In this document: positions 49,415 through 57,242 of the stretch, piece by piece | Numbering within the stretch: position 1 is the first letter of the stretch | How the letters are laid out: every line of letters begins with the position of its first letter | Source of the DNA: CAZQYC01 sp964597495 | GTDB lineage: Bacteria > Pseudomonadota > Gammaproteobacteria > Steroidobacterales > Steroidobacteraceae | Length of the DNA stretch: 64,000 nt | Direction: 5' to 3' | Assembly: GCA_964597495.1 (NCBI GenBank) | Contig: CAZQYC010000008.1 | Location: 3,242 to 67,241, forward strand | Translations under genes and position numbers: made by a program | The notes under the pieces: model-generated | Databases searched by the model: none | Told to the model about the DNA's origin: nothing | Seen by the model: the letters and a program-made list of their open reading frames with translations, nothing else

Positions 49415-49800
49415 GGCGTCGCCGCCCATAGTTCTTGCACGCGCTGACCCAATTGCATGGGATCGAAGGGCTTGGAGATGACGCCGATGGCGCCCATTTT
49501 CATGAACCGGTCGACTTCCTGGGGCAACGCCTTCGCCGTCATGAAAATCACCGGAAGATCCTTTAAGTTTTCGTCGTTGCGCATTTGCGCAAGCGTGGCG
49601 GGACCGTCGAGGCCCGGCATCATCACGTCGAGCAATACCAAATCCGGACGCAAGAGCGGCAATTCCTGCAATGCTTGAACGCCTGACGGACAGGAACGAA
49701 CCGTTAGGCCCGGTACGAGACCGAGTGCCATTTCGACGATTTCCCGAATATCGGGTTCGTCGTCGACATAGAAAATACTGGTAAGCGGACGCGAGGGCAT
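49411..49800 (-). CDS. Single-domain response regulator coupled to Hpt
   Basis: 129 residues, receiver only: IFYVDDEPDIREIVEMAL, phospho-acceptor Asp58 in LVLLDVMMPGLDG, MTAK and ISKPFDP. Belongs to the CheY-like regulators found in phosphorelay loops. It is translationally coupled to the Hpt gene downstream and lies three bases after lptE, so it may share the lptE transcript. Confidence 0.9.
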   Translation of the reverse strand: MPSRPLTSIFYVDDEPDIREIVEMALGLVPGLTVRSCPSGVQALQELPLLRPDLVLLDVMMPGLDGPATLAQMRNDENLKDLPVIFMTAKALPQEVDRFMKMGAIGVISKPFDPMQLGQRVQELWAATP

Positions 49801-49803
49801 GAT

Positions 49804-50367
49804 TCACTCCTGCGTTTCTGGCTGCGCGCCCGCGGGTTTTGCGCTCGCCTGTTTTGCACTCGCCAGGCGGCGCAACACTTGGGCTGCCAACTCACGCGCC
49901 AAAGCTTGTTGCATCGTGCGTTGCTCGCGCTCTTTTGCGAGCACCGCCGTCGTGTCGTAGCTGTAGTTGGCGGCCAACTCCGCGTGCTGCGGCGGAAGCA
50001 CTTCGGCACCGGCGACCTCGAAAGAATAGTCGACTGCGTAATACACCTGAAACTCCTCCGCCGTGTTGCGCGCCGAAACGGCCGCAACGCGCTGCCCGGC
50101 GGCTTCCTTCCGAATGCGTATCACCGCTCCCGCGGCCGAACTGGATAGAGGCACTTGAACTCCTCCCTCTAACAACGCTTTCCGCAATTCGCGATAAAAA
50201 TCGGTGTACTCATCGTCAGCCGCGATATAGGTGGTCGCCAACGTCGTCGGGAGCCTTAGGTTGCCGCGCAAATGCCAACCGCACGCAGTAAACGTCGCCG
50301 CGATGGCGCCCAATGCGACGACGGCGAGGATATTTGCCATACCGTCTAAAAGCCGCTTTCGTCTCAC
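49804..50367 (-). CDS. lptE: LPS-assembly lipoprotein LptE
   Basis: 187 residues. A lipobox-type FTACGWHLRG after a hydrophobic segment, then LRLPTTLATTYIAADDEYTDFYRELRKALLEGGV and a C-terminal QALARELAAQVLRRLAS helix match LptE, which plugs the LptD barrel in the outer membrane. The GTG at 50367 is preferred to ATG 50340, as it supplies the positive residues of the signal sequence. In most relatives lptE lies right after leuS; here leuS is 4 kb upstream with three signalling genes between them. Confidence 0.88.
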   Translation of the reverse strand: MRRKRLLDGMANILAVVALGAIAATFTACGWHLRGNLRLPTTLATTYIAADDEYTDFYRELRKALLEGGVQVPLSSSAAGAVIRIRKEAAGQRVAAVSARNTAEEFQVYYAVDYSFEVAGAEVLPPQHAELAANYSYDTTAVLAKEREQRTMQQALARELAAQVLRRLASAKQASAKPAGAQPETQE

Positions 50368-50440
50368 ACTGAAACCCGATTAAGGAACGGATTCGCATCA
50401 TGCCACGATTCACTACCACCAACACTCGAAGCCATTAAGT

Positions 50441-50500
50441 CACTCACTAGCTGCCAGCTCCAGTCGGAATTCCGAATCTGGCTAGTGCCTAGCAGCCAGT
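50441..50500. repeat. Inverted pair of CTAG repeats between lptE and the GGDEF regulator
   Basis: CACTAGCTGCCAGCTCC on the left and ATCTGGCTAGTGCCTAGCAG on the right, with GGAATTCC between them. Confidence 0.75.
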
Positions 50501-50511
50501 CCGAATCCTCC

Positions 50512-51513
50512 TCATGCCGCCGTCATCACGCGATTACGGCCCGCCTGCTTGCTTGCATAGAGTCCGCGATCCGCATATTCGAGAAACACGTCGACGGAGA
50601 GCTCCAGATCGCTCGGCAACGCGCTGACGGCGGTAACCCCGATGCTCACGGTCACTTCGACCGGTCCGCAGGCAGTGAGCATCGGCACGGCCGACACCAT
50701 CTGACGCAGCTTCTCCGCGACGACGATGGCGCCGTCCAAATCAGTCTGCGGCAGGACCACCGCGAATTCTTCGCCGCCGATACGCGCGCACCAGTCGATC
50801 TCGCGCGGCAATCCGAGATTAAGCCGGCGCACGAATTCGATGAGGACTTCATCGCCCACGCCATGACCGAAAGTATCGTTGATGGATTTGAAGTGGTCGA
50901 TATCGAGCCCGAGCAACGACAAGGGTCCGCCGTAACGGCGCACCCGCTTGATTTCACGGCTCAAGTGTTTCGCAAAGTAGTGTCGGTTGTTCGCTCCGGT
51001 CAGCGCATCGGTGGTCGCGAGCCGGCGTTTTTCTTCGATAATGTCGCGCAACGTTTGCTCGAGCACCACGATTCGCCGGGCGGTTCGCAACCGGGCCATC
51101 AATTCCGCTTCGGTCACTCGCTTGCTGAGATAGTCGTCGGCGCCGGCATCGAGTCCGGCAACGATATCTTCTTGTCCATCGCGCGACGTGAGCAACAAAA
51201 TGTAAACGTAGCCGCGAAACGAATCGGCGCGAATGGCGCCGCACAGGGCAACGCCATCCATTTCCGGCATCGCCCAATCGCTGATTACGATGGGACAGTA
51301 TTCTCGATGCAACATGGCGAGCGCTTCACGGCCGCCGGACGCATTGCGCACATCAAAACCCGCCGCCTTGACGAGCACTGACAACCGCTCCAGCATCAAG
51401 GGATCGTCATCGACGATCAATACCGTCTGCCGCTGCAGATTCGCCGTGTTCGGCAGAAATATTCGGGTGGTGTCCTCTGGATTCCAAATGGTTGTCTGTT
51501 CGTGTGAGCGCAT
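50512..51513 (-). CDS. Response-regulator diguanylate cyclase (REC-GGDEF)
   Basis: 333 residues. Receiver (28-145) with Asp79 in VISDWAMPEMDG and Lys in YLSKRV, then GGDEF domain (165-325) with active-site GGEEF at 246-250 and an inhibitory RxxD site (R237-D240) five residues before it. Phosphorylation should activate cyclic-di-GMP synthesis with product feedback. It lies 17 bases after a second receiver protein on the same strand, and the two receivers are closely alike (DWAMPEMDG against DWQMPVMDG), as if from a duplication. Confidence 0.93.
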   Translation of the reverse strand: MRSHEQTTIWNPEDTTRIFLPNTANLQRQTVLIVDDDPLMLERLSVLVKAAGFDVRNASGGREALAMLHREYCPIVISDWAMPEMDGVALCGAIRADSFRGYVYILLLTSRDGQEDIVAGLDAGADDYLSKRVTEAELMARLRTARRIVVLEQTLRDIIEEKRRLATTDALTGANNRHYFAKHLSREIKRVRRYGGPLSLLGLDIDHFKSINDTFGHGVGDEVLIEFVRRLNLGLPREIDWCARIGGEEFAVVLPQTDLDGAIVVAEKLRQMVSAVPMLTACGPVEVTVSIGVTAVSALPSDLELSVDVFLEYADRGLYASKQAGRNRVMTAA

Positions 51514-51530
51514 TCTTGTCGTTGCGGAAA

Positions 51531-52604
51531 CTATTCGGTTTCCGCGTTCCGCTGCTGCAGTTCAAGACAGTGATCGGCCACCGCGTACCCTTGGCGGCAG
51601 GGAATTGCCACTTTATTCGCCACGCTCGCTTGCACGGCATGCAGGCGGCTCACCCCGCGATCGGACATGCAGCGCTGGCAGCGTCCCGCAGTAGCGAGCA
51701 AGGATTCGGCGGTTAATTCCGAGTTGTCGCTCGTTGGATCGACCGATGCGGCACCGACGCCGAGTTCGAGATGCGCCTCGCCGCCCACCAATTCACGCAT
51801 TCGTTGCTGAAGCGCGCCGCGAATGCGCGAACGCACCGCAATGACTTCACGCGGCCCGGTTTCCGGCAATACGATGGCGAAGCCGAGCGTTTGCCGTCCG
51901 ATCGTATCGCTGTCTTCATAAGGACCCGCCCAGTCGATATCGATTCGAATCACGCCGCGGACGGCTTCCATCAACGCCTCGTGCAATTGCGGAGTAATCA
52001 CGAGGTCCTGCTTTGCTTGCGGCGCGCGATTGATTTGCACGCCCAGCATCAGCAGCGAACAGGGCCGTCGGTAGCGACGTGCGCGAGCGATTTCGGTTTG
52101 CAAGCGCGATAAAAGCTGTGTGCGGCCGTCTTCCCCGTCGCCCGCCAATTTACTGCCGATCAATGCCGCACGAGTTTGCCGCAGCGAGCGACGGAGTTCG
52201 ACGGTATGAAATCCGGCACGGATACGCGAGATTAACTCCGCGTCCGGCGACTTTTTCGACAGATAGTCGTCGACGCCGGCGCCGTATCCTCGTTCGAAAT
52301 CTTCACGCGTTGCCCGCACCGAGAGCATGATGAAATAGCTATCGTCGCCGCCGCGATCGCGCAATCGTTCGATTAGCTGAATGCCGTCCATCACCGGCAT
52401 TTGCCAATCGGTCAAAACCAGAGGAAACCATTGCTCCTCCAGGAGCCGTAGCGCGGCTTCGCCGTTCTGCGCCGTCACCACTTCAAAGCCAGCTGCCGTC
52501 AATCGATCTGCCATCAACGACAGCTCCAACTCGTCGTCGTCGACGACCAAAATCTTGGTCGGTACGGACCGCTCGCCGGTTCGCAAAGGCGCCCGCAACT
52601 GCAT
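51531..52604 (-). CDS. Response regulator with degenerate GGDEF domain and Cys-rich tail
   Basis: 357 residues from ATG 52604 (start uncertain; the frame is open to 52682). Receiver with Asp66 in VLTDWQMPVMDG. The second domain keeps the GGDEF fold pattern (RLQTEIARARRYRRPCSLLML, TLGFAIVLPETG, LELGVGAAS) but the GGDEF motif is replaced by GRQTLGF, so it cannot be a cyclase. The C-terminal 55 residues hold CQRCMSDRG and two further Cys (IPCRQGYAVADHC), suggesting a small metal site. It may have diverged from the adjacent cyclase and now bind ligand or partner. Confidence 0.82.
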   Translation of the reverse strand: MQLRAPLRTGERSVPTKILVVDDDELELSLMADRLTAAGFEVVTAQNGEAALRLLEEQWFPLVLTDWQMPVMDGIQLIERLRDRGGDDSYFIMLSVRATREDFERGYGAGVDDYLSKKSPDAELISRIRAGFHTVELRRSLRQTRAALIGSKLAGDGEDGRTQLLSRLQTEIARARRYRRPCSLLMLGVQINRAPQAKQDLVITPQLHEALMEAVRGVIRIDIDWAGPYEDSDTIGRQTLGFAIVLPETGPREVIAVRSRIRGALQQRMRELVGGEAHLELGVGAASVDPTSDNSELTAESLLATAGRCQRCMSDRGVSRLHAVQASVANKVAIPCRQGYAVADHCLELQQRNAETE

Positions 52605-52840
52605 CAAGTCCAACGCCGTATCCACCGCAACTCCCGCCCGGTCCGTAAACGCAACCGTGCTTGCAAAGTGCCTTGTTCCCAAAAAACAGGGACAGCGCCG
52701 ACACAGCGCCTCTCTTAATGATTGGGGTACTCTCGGGCGAAGTGGCCCCCTTGAGAATGAGGCCGGCCCTCCGCAATTTCTCAGTCCTTTGCTGAACCCG
52801 TGTCGGCCGCGATCTACGTACCACGATTGCAGGCGACAAT

Positions 52841-54253
52841 GTGAACCGGTCTACATTGGATCTGCATCGGTCCAGCAACGCTCCGCTTCAGCAATTCTCG
52901 CAAGAACCTGCCCAACGCAAGATGACGGCACCGCTCACTCAAACCGCGCACGCTCTCGGCAACATGCCGCTTTGGGCGTGGCTTGTCTTGAGCGCCGTAG
53001 TGATGTTCGCGGTGTTGGCGAGCATCGGCGCCTTGCTCGCCACCCGGCGTGCCCGCTGGATCGAAACACTGGTTGGACAACGCACCGCGGAGCTGGCGCA
53101 AATCAACGAAAAGCTGGCGGAAGAAATCTGCGATCACTTGAATACCGAACACGCGCTGGACAAAGAGCGCGAATCGTTGAAGGCGGTCCTCAACAACTTG
53201 CACGAAGGCATTCTGGTGTTGGACGCGAACGGGCAGCTGCGCATCGCGAACGGCGCAGCGCTCGACATTTACAGCCGTTTGGTCGGTGTCGAACTGGACC
53301 GAATGGATCGGTTGACACCCTTCGATTTCTACGGCTCGGCCGATCGGCGCCACGGCCGCAACGAAAATTGGCCGCATCTACGGGCGCTTGCCGGCGAGAC
53401 GATCCGCGACTACGAACTCACGATCGAGCCGCACGACCGACTGCCCGCCACGTTGAGCATCAACGCCCAGCCACTGTTCACCAGCGACGGACGCCAGCAT
53501 GGCGCAGTCATCGTCGTGCGAGATATCACCGACAGCAAGAAGATCGAACGACTGAAGGCGGAGTTCGTGGCGAATGTCTCGCACGAACTACGAACGCCGA
53601 TCACGTCGATACGCGGCTCGCTGGGGCTGATTGCCGCCGGCGCTAGCGGTCCCCTTGCGGATAAAACCAAGCATCTGATCGAGATCGCGCTGCGCAACTC
53701 CGAACGGCTCGGGCACTTGATCAACGATCTCTTGGATATCGAAAAAATGGAAGCGGGCCACATGCGGTTCGCCCTCGAGCGGCAATCGCTCGGGCAACTA
53801 CTCGACCTTGCGATCGAGGCGAATAACGGTTATGCCGAAAGCTTTGGCGTGCGCCTGGCATTCGTGCGGGCCGAGGAAGACGCCACGGTGTATGTCGACC
53901 CCTATCGGCTGCTGCAAGTGCTTGCGAATTTACTTTCGAATGCGGTGAAGTTTTCGCCTGTCGGAGCAGAGGTCGACGTGGCCGTACTCAGCACGGCGCA
54001 TCGCGTGCGTGTCTCCGTACACGATCGCGGAAACGGCATTCCCGAAGAATTTCGCAGTCGTATCTTCCAAAAGTTCAGCCAAGCAGACGGGTCCGACGCG
54101 CGCAACCGCAACGGCACCGGACTTGGACTTGCCATCTGCAAAACCATCATCGAACAAATGGACGGACGCATCGGGTTCGACACCGAAACGGGCAAGGGAA
54201 CGACGTTTTATTTTGAGTTGCCGGTGGTGGAAGAGAAGGTCACTAGCCACTAG
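52841..54253 (+). CDS. Membrane-anchored PAS sensor histidine kinase
   Basis: 470 residues. One membrane helix (about 42-67), a coiled coil (75-115), PAS (115-230, with DITDSKKIERLK linker), HisKA with His248 in FVANVSHELRTPITSI, and HATPase with QVLANLLSNAVKF, HDRGNGIPEEF, and GTGLGLAIC. It is the EnvZ/PhoR-like HELRTP type, unlike the HDLRAP kinases elsewhere in the window. The GTG at 52841 follows AGG at a workable distance; ATG 52922 is an alternative. The last residues (VTSH) and the TAG stop come from a CTAG repeat. It is divergent from the two receiver proteins, which are plausible partners. Confidence 0.88.
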   Translation: MNRSTLDLHRSSNAPLQQFSQEPAQRKMTAPLTQTAHALGNMPLWAWLVLSAVVMFAVLASIGALLATRRARWIETLVGQRTAELAQINEKLAEEICDHLNTEHALDKERESLKAVLNNLHEGILVLDANGQLRIANGAALDIYSRLVGVELDRMDRLTPFDFYGSADRRHGRNENWPHLRALAGETIRDYELTIEPHDRLPATLSINAQPLFTSDGRQHGAVIVVRDITDSKKIERLKAEFVANVSHELRTPITSIRGSLGLIAAGASGPLADKTKHLIEIALRNSERLGHLINDLLDIEKMEAGHMRFALERQSLGQLLDLAIEANNGYAESFGVRLAFVRAEEDATVYVDPYRLLQVLANLLSNAVKFSPVGAEVDVAVLSTAHRVRVSVHDRGNGIPEEFRSRIFQKFSQADGSDARNRNGTGLGLAICKTIIEQMDGRIGFDTETGKGTTFYFELPVVEEKVTSH

Positions 54254-54275
54254 CCGCTAGCTACTGGCCAGAATT
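54241..54275. repeat. CTAG heptads supplying the kinase stop codon
   Basis: CACTAGC-CACTAGC-CGCTAGC-TACTGGC: four heptads in perfect register, ending CCAGAATTC. The TAG at 54251-54253 is the kinase stop. Confidence 0.85.
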
Positions 54276-54289
54276 CAGAAAAAGACTCT

Positions 54290-54318
54290 CTAGCCAGCGG
54301 CCAGTTAGCGAGTTGGCC
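54290..54318. repeat. Second CTAG-type repeat before leuS 3' end
   Basis: CTAGCCAGCGGCCAGTTAGC then GAGTTGGCC, a looser copy 15 bases after the previous unit. Confidence 0.6.
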
Positions 54319-54337
54319 GTCGTTGTGTAGCCGAACG

Positions 54338-57049
54338 CTATACAACGACATTCACCAACTTCCCCTTCACCACGATGATTTTCTTCGGCGGTTTTCCTTC
54401 AAGCCACTTCGCGACGTTCGCATCTTGAAGCGCCATCGATTTGATTTGCTCTTCGTCGGCATGAGCGGAAACGGTAATACGGCCGCGAAGCTTGCCGTTG
54501 ACTTGCACGACCAGTTCGATCGAATCCTGAATAAGAGCGCCAGGATCGGGAGTTGGCCAGCGAACGTCGATCAATGCGTCCTCGTGCCCGAGTTCCTTCC
54601 ATAAAACGTGACACACATGCGGAATGATCGGCGACAACATAACAACCGCCAATTCCAAGGTTTCTTGAACTACAGCGCGACCTTGTTCGCTGCCGTCGTC
54701 GAACTTCGCCAACGCATTCATCAATTCCATCACCGCCGCGACGGCGGTATTGAAAACACGTCGGCGGCTGTAGTCGTCGGTGACTTTCGCGAGAGTCTGA
54801 TGCGCGAGGCGGCGTAAGTCGCGTTGAGCGGGAGAAAGGCCACCGGACAGAGTGCTTTGCCCTTCTTCCTTCTGACCGGTAGCCGGCAGCCGGTCGCCGG
54901 TCGCCTTCTGCGAAACATGCTCATACACCGCCTTCCAAAGCCGCTTGATGAATCGATTCGCTCCTTGCGCACCGTCGTCCGACCATTCGAGCGAGGCCTC
55001 AGGAGGTGCCGCGAACATCATGAAGAGGCGCGCGGTATCCGCGCCGAGCGCATCGATGAAGGCATTGGGATCGACGCCGTTTTTCTTCGACTTCGACATC
55101 GTACCGATACCGCCGGACTCCACATCCTTGCCGTCGGCGCGCAAAACGGCGGCGAGCCGCTGGCCTTTGTCATCGGTCTTCACGTCCACATCCGCCGGAT
55201 TGAAGTATTCAATGCGGCCGCTGCCCGGCTTACGGAAAAAAATCTCGTTGAGCACCATGCCCTGGCACAACAAATTCGAGAACGGCTCAGAGAGGTTCAG
55301 CATCTTAAGGTCGCGCATCACGCGCGTCCAAAAGCGCGAATACAGCAGATGCAGAATCGCATGCTCGATGCCGCCGTTGTATTGGTCCACCGGGAGCCAG
55401 TAGTTCACGCGGTCATCGACCATCGCCTGATCGTTGTCGGCGCATGCAAAGCGCAGGAAATACCAGGAAGAGTCCACGAACGTATCCATGGTGTCCGTTT
55501 CGCGACGCGCGGCAACACCGCACTTCGGGCAGGCGCACTCGTAGAACGAGGGCGTCTTGTTGAGCGGATTGCCGCTGCCATCCGGCACTAAGTTCTCAGG
55601 CAGCACGACGGGCAGCTGATCGTCGGGCACCGGCACGTCACCGCACTTCGGGCAATGAATAAGCGGAATCGGACAACCCCAATAGCGCTGGCGCGAGATA
55701 CCCCAATCACGGAGCCGCCAGTGCGTCTGCTTGTCGCCGAGACCGAGTTGCTTGAGATCGAGAGCGATGGCGTTGACCGCTTGCTGATGATCCAAGCCGT
55801 CGTATTTGCCGGAGTTGATGCAGACGCCGTAGTCGGCGAAGGATTCGTGCCAGGACGCAGGTATCTGCGCCCCCTCTCCCCAACCCTCCCCCGCAAGGGG
55901 GGAGAGAGTCTTTTCGTCACCTCTCCCCTTGAGGGAGAGGTCGCGCGAAGCGCGGGAGAGGGCGATCACAAACTTAATCGGCAACCCATACTTCTTCGCA
56001 AACCCAAAATCTCTCTCGTCATGCGCCGGCACGCCCATCACCGCACCGTCGCCGTAGGTCATTAGCACATAATTACCGACCCACACCGGAATCTTCTCGT
56101 TCGTGAGCGGATGCGTCACGAAGAGACCGGTAGGCATGCCCTTCTTCTCCATTTGCGCGAGTTCCGCTTCCATTGCCGTGCCACGCTTGCACTCCTCGAC
56201 GAATTCCGAGAGCGCAGGGTTATTCCGCGCCGCGTGCGTCGCGAGCGGGTGTTCCGCAGCGACGGCACAGAAGGTGACGCCCATGATGGTATCGGCACGC
56301 GTCGTGAACACGTGTAAAAGTTTCTTCTCGCCGTTCAGTTCGTAGGGAAATCCAAACCGAACGCCCTCGCTCTTGCCGATCCAATTGGCTTGCATGAGCT
56401 TGACGCGTTCCGGCCACTCGGGAAGCGATTCGAGCGCGGCAAGGAGCTCAGGTGCGTACTTGGTGATCGCGAAATAGTACATCGGGATCTCGCGCTTCTC
56501 GACGATAGCGCCGGTGCGCCAGCCTTTGCCGTCGATGACCTGCTCGTTAGCGAGAACGGTTTGGTCGACCGGATCCCAATTCACGGTGCCGGTTTTCTTA
56601 TAGGCAATGCCCTTCTCCAACATGCGCAGGAACAGCCACTGATTCCAGCGATAGTAGTCAGGCTTGCAAGTCGTCACTTCGCGCGTCCAATCGATCGCGA
56701 ACCCGAGCGACTTTAGCTGACCTTTCATATATGCGATGTTGTCGTAGGTCCATTTCGCCGGCGGCACGCCGTTGTCGATCGCCGCATTCTCCGCCGGTAA
56801 TCCGAAAGCGTCCCAACCCATCGGCTGAAGCACGTTCCGCCCCTGCATCCGCATGAACCGCGCGAGCACGTCCGGAATCGTGTAATTGCGCACGTGCCCC
56901 ATGTGCAAGATGCCGCTCGGATAGGGAAACATGGATAGGCAGTAGTACTTCGGTTTACTCGAATCCTCGCGAGCGACGAAGCTTTGGTGGCTATTCCAAT
57001 AGTCCTGAGCGGCCGTTTCGACGGCCTTGTGATCGTAACGTTCTTGCAT
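54338..57049 (-). CDS. leuS: Leucyl-tRNA synthetase with repeat-derived insertions
   Basis: 903 residues against about 860 in E. coli. The class I signatures are intact: HMGH in PSGILHMGHVRNY and the KMSKS loop as TMSKSKKNG; the CP1 editing domain and C-terminal anticodon-binding helices are present. Two segments are foreign. Residues about 361-395 (LSRASRDLSLKGRGDEKTLS and on to GEGWGEGA) are encoded by a palindromic repeat in the editing domain. A stretch near 716-726 (TGDRLPATG) is encoded by CCGG heptads before the anticodon-binding region. Both keep the frame. Downstream on the same strand one expects lptE, but a signalling island intervenes. Confidence 0.94.
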   Translation of the reverse strand: MQERYDHKAVETAAQDYWNSHQSFVAREDSSKPKYYCLSMFPYPSGILHMGHVRNYTIPDVLARFMRMQGRNVLQPMGWDAFGLPAENAAIDNGVPPAKWTYDNIAYMKGQLKSLGFAIDWTREVTTCKPDYYRWNQWLFLRMLEKGIAYKKTGTVNWDPVDQTVLANEQVIDGKGWRTGAIVEKREIPMYYFAITKYAPELLAALESLPEWPERVKLMQANWIGKSEGVRFGFPYELNGEKKLLHVFTTRADTIMGVTFCAVAAEHPLATHAARNNPALSEFVEECKRGTAMEAELAQMEKKGMPTGLFVTHPLTNEKIPVWVGNYVLMTYGDGAVMGVPAHDERDFGFAKKYGLPIKFVIALSRASRDLSLKGRGDEKTLSPLAGEGWGEGAQIPASWHESFADYGVCINSGKYDGLDHQQAVNAIALDLKQLGLGDKQTHWRLRDWGISRQRYWGCPIPLIHCPKCGDVPVPDDQLPVVLPENLVPDGSGNPLNKTPSFYECACPKCGVAARRETDTMDTFVDSSWYFLRFACADNDQAMVDDRVNYWLPVDQYNGGIEHAILHLLYSRFWTRVMRDLKMLNLSEPFSNLLCQGMVLNEIFFRKPGSGRIEYFNPADVDVKTDDKGQRLAAVLRADGKDVESGGIGTMSKSKKNGVDPNAFIDALGADTARLFMMFAAPPEASLEWSDDGAQGANRFIKRLWKAVYEHVSQKATGDRLPATGQKEEGQSTLSGGLSPAQRDLRRLAHQTLAKVTDDYSRRRVFNTAVAAVMELMNALAKFDDGSEQGRAVVQETLELAVVMLSPIIPHVCHVLWKELGHEDALIDVRWPTPDPGALIQDSIELVVQVNGKLRGRITVSAHADEEQIKSMALQDANVAKWLEGKPPKKIIVVKGKLVNVVV
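54876..54903. repeat. Four CCGG heptads inside leuS
   Basis: CCGGTAG-CCGGCAG-CCGGTCG-CCGGTCG, period exactly seven, within the coding frame of leuS. Confidence 0.85.
55866..55966. repeat. Palindromic repeat inserted in frame in leuS
   Basis: Two joined palindromes: CCCTCTCCCC ... GGGGGGAGAG and CCTCTCCCCTTGAGGGAGAGG, followed by GCGCGAAGCGC. Same family as the 273-383 repeat. It encodes about 33 extra residues of LeuRS. Confidence 0.88.
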
Positions 57050-57087
57050 GGCGGCTTGTGGTGAGAGACAAGCCGGGAAGGATACAA

Positions 57088-57110
57088 GGCGCTAGGCGCT
57101 AGGCGCTAGG
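57088..57110. repeat. Three GCGCTAG heptads upstream of leuS
   Basis: GGCGCTAGGCGCTAGGCGC followed by TAGG: perfect heptads with a CTAG core, 40 bases before the leuS start. Confidence 0.85.
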
Positions 57111-57137
57111 CTTTGGTGGGAAAAAGCCTCTGCAACG

Positions 57138-57239
57138 AGCCGCTAGCGACTAGCCAGAATCAGAACCGCCACCTGAAAACTCGGCGCCCGCCCGCGCCAT
57201 AAACGCCAAATCGAGAGGTTTTTTCTGGCTAGCAGCTTC
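57138..57239. repeat. MITE-like element with inverted CTAG ends
   Basis: Left end AGCCGCTAGCGACTAGCCAGAAT (57138-57160), right end TTCTGGCTAGCAGCTTC (57224-57239); CTAGCCAGAA and TTCTGGCTAG are perfect inverted repeats around about 65 bases. It fills the gap between leuS and the HDOD gene. Confidence 0.7.
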
Positions 57240-57242
57240 CTC

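Noticed and set aside
49028..49807. A 259-codon minus-strand frame joining the receiver and Hpt regions
   Set aside because: Its first half is the wrong frame of the response regulator gene. The true arrangement is two coupled genes overlapping by ATGA at 49411-49414.
54241..54318. CTAG repeats considered as a CRISPR array
   Set aside because: Units are seven bases with no unique spacers of constant length, and no cas gene is present.
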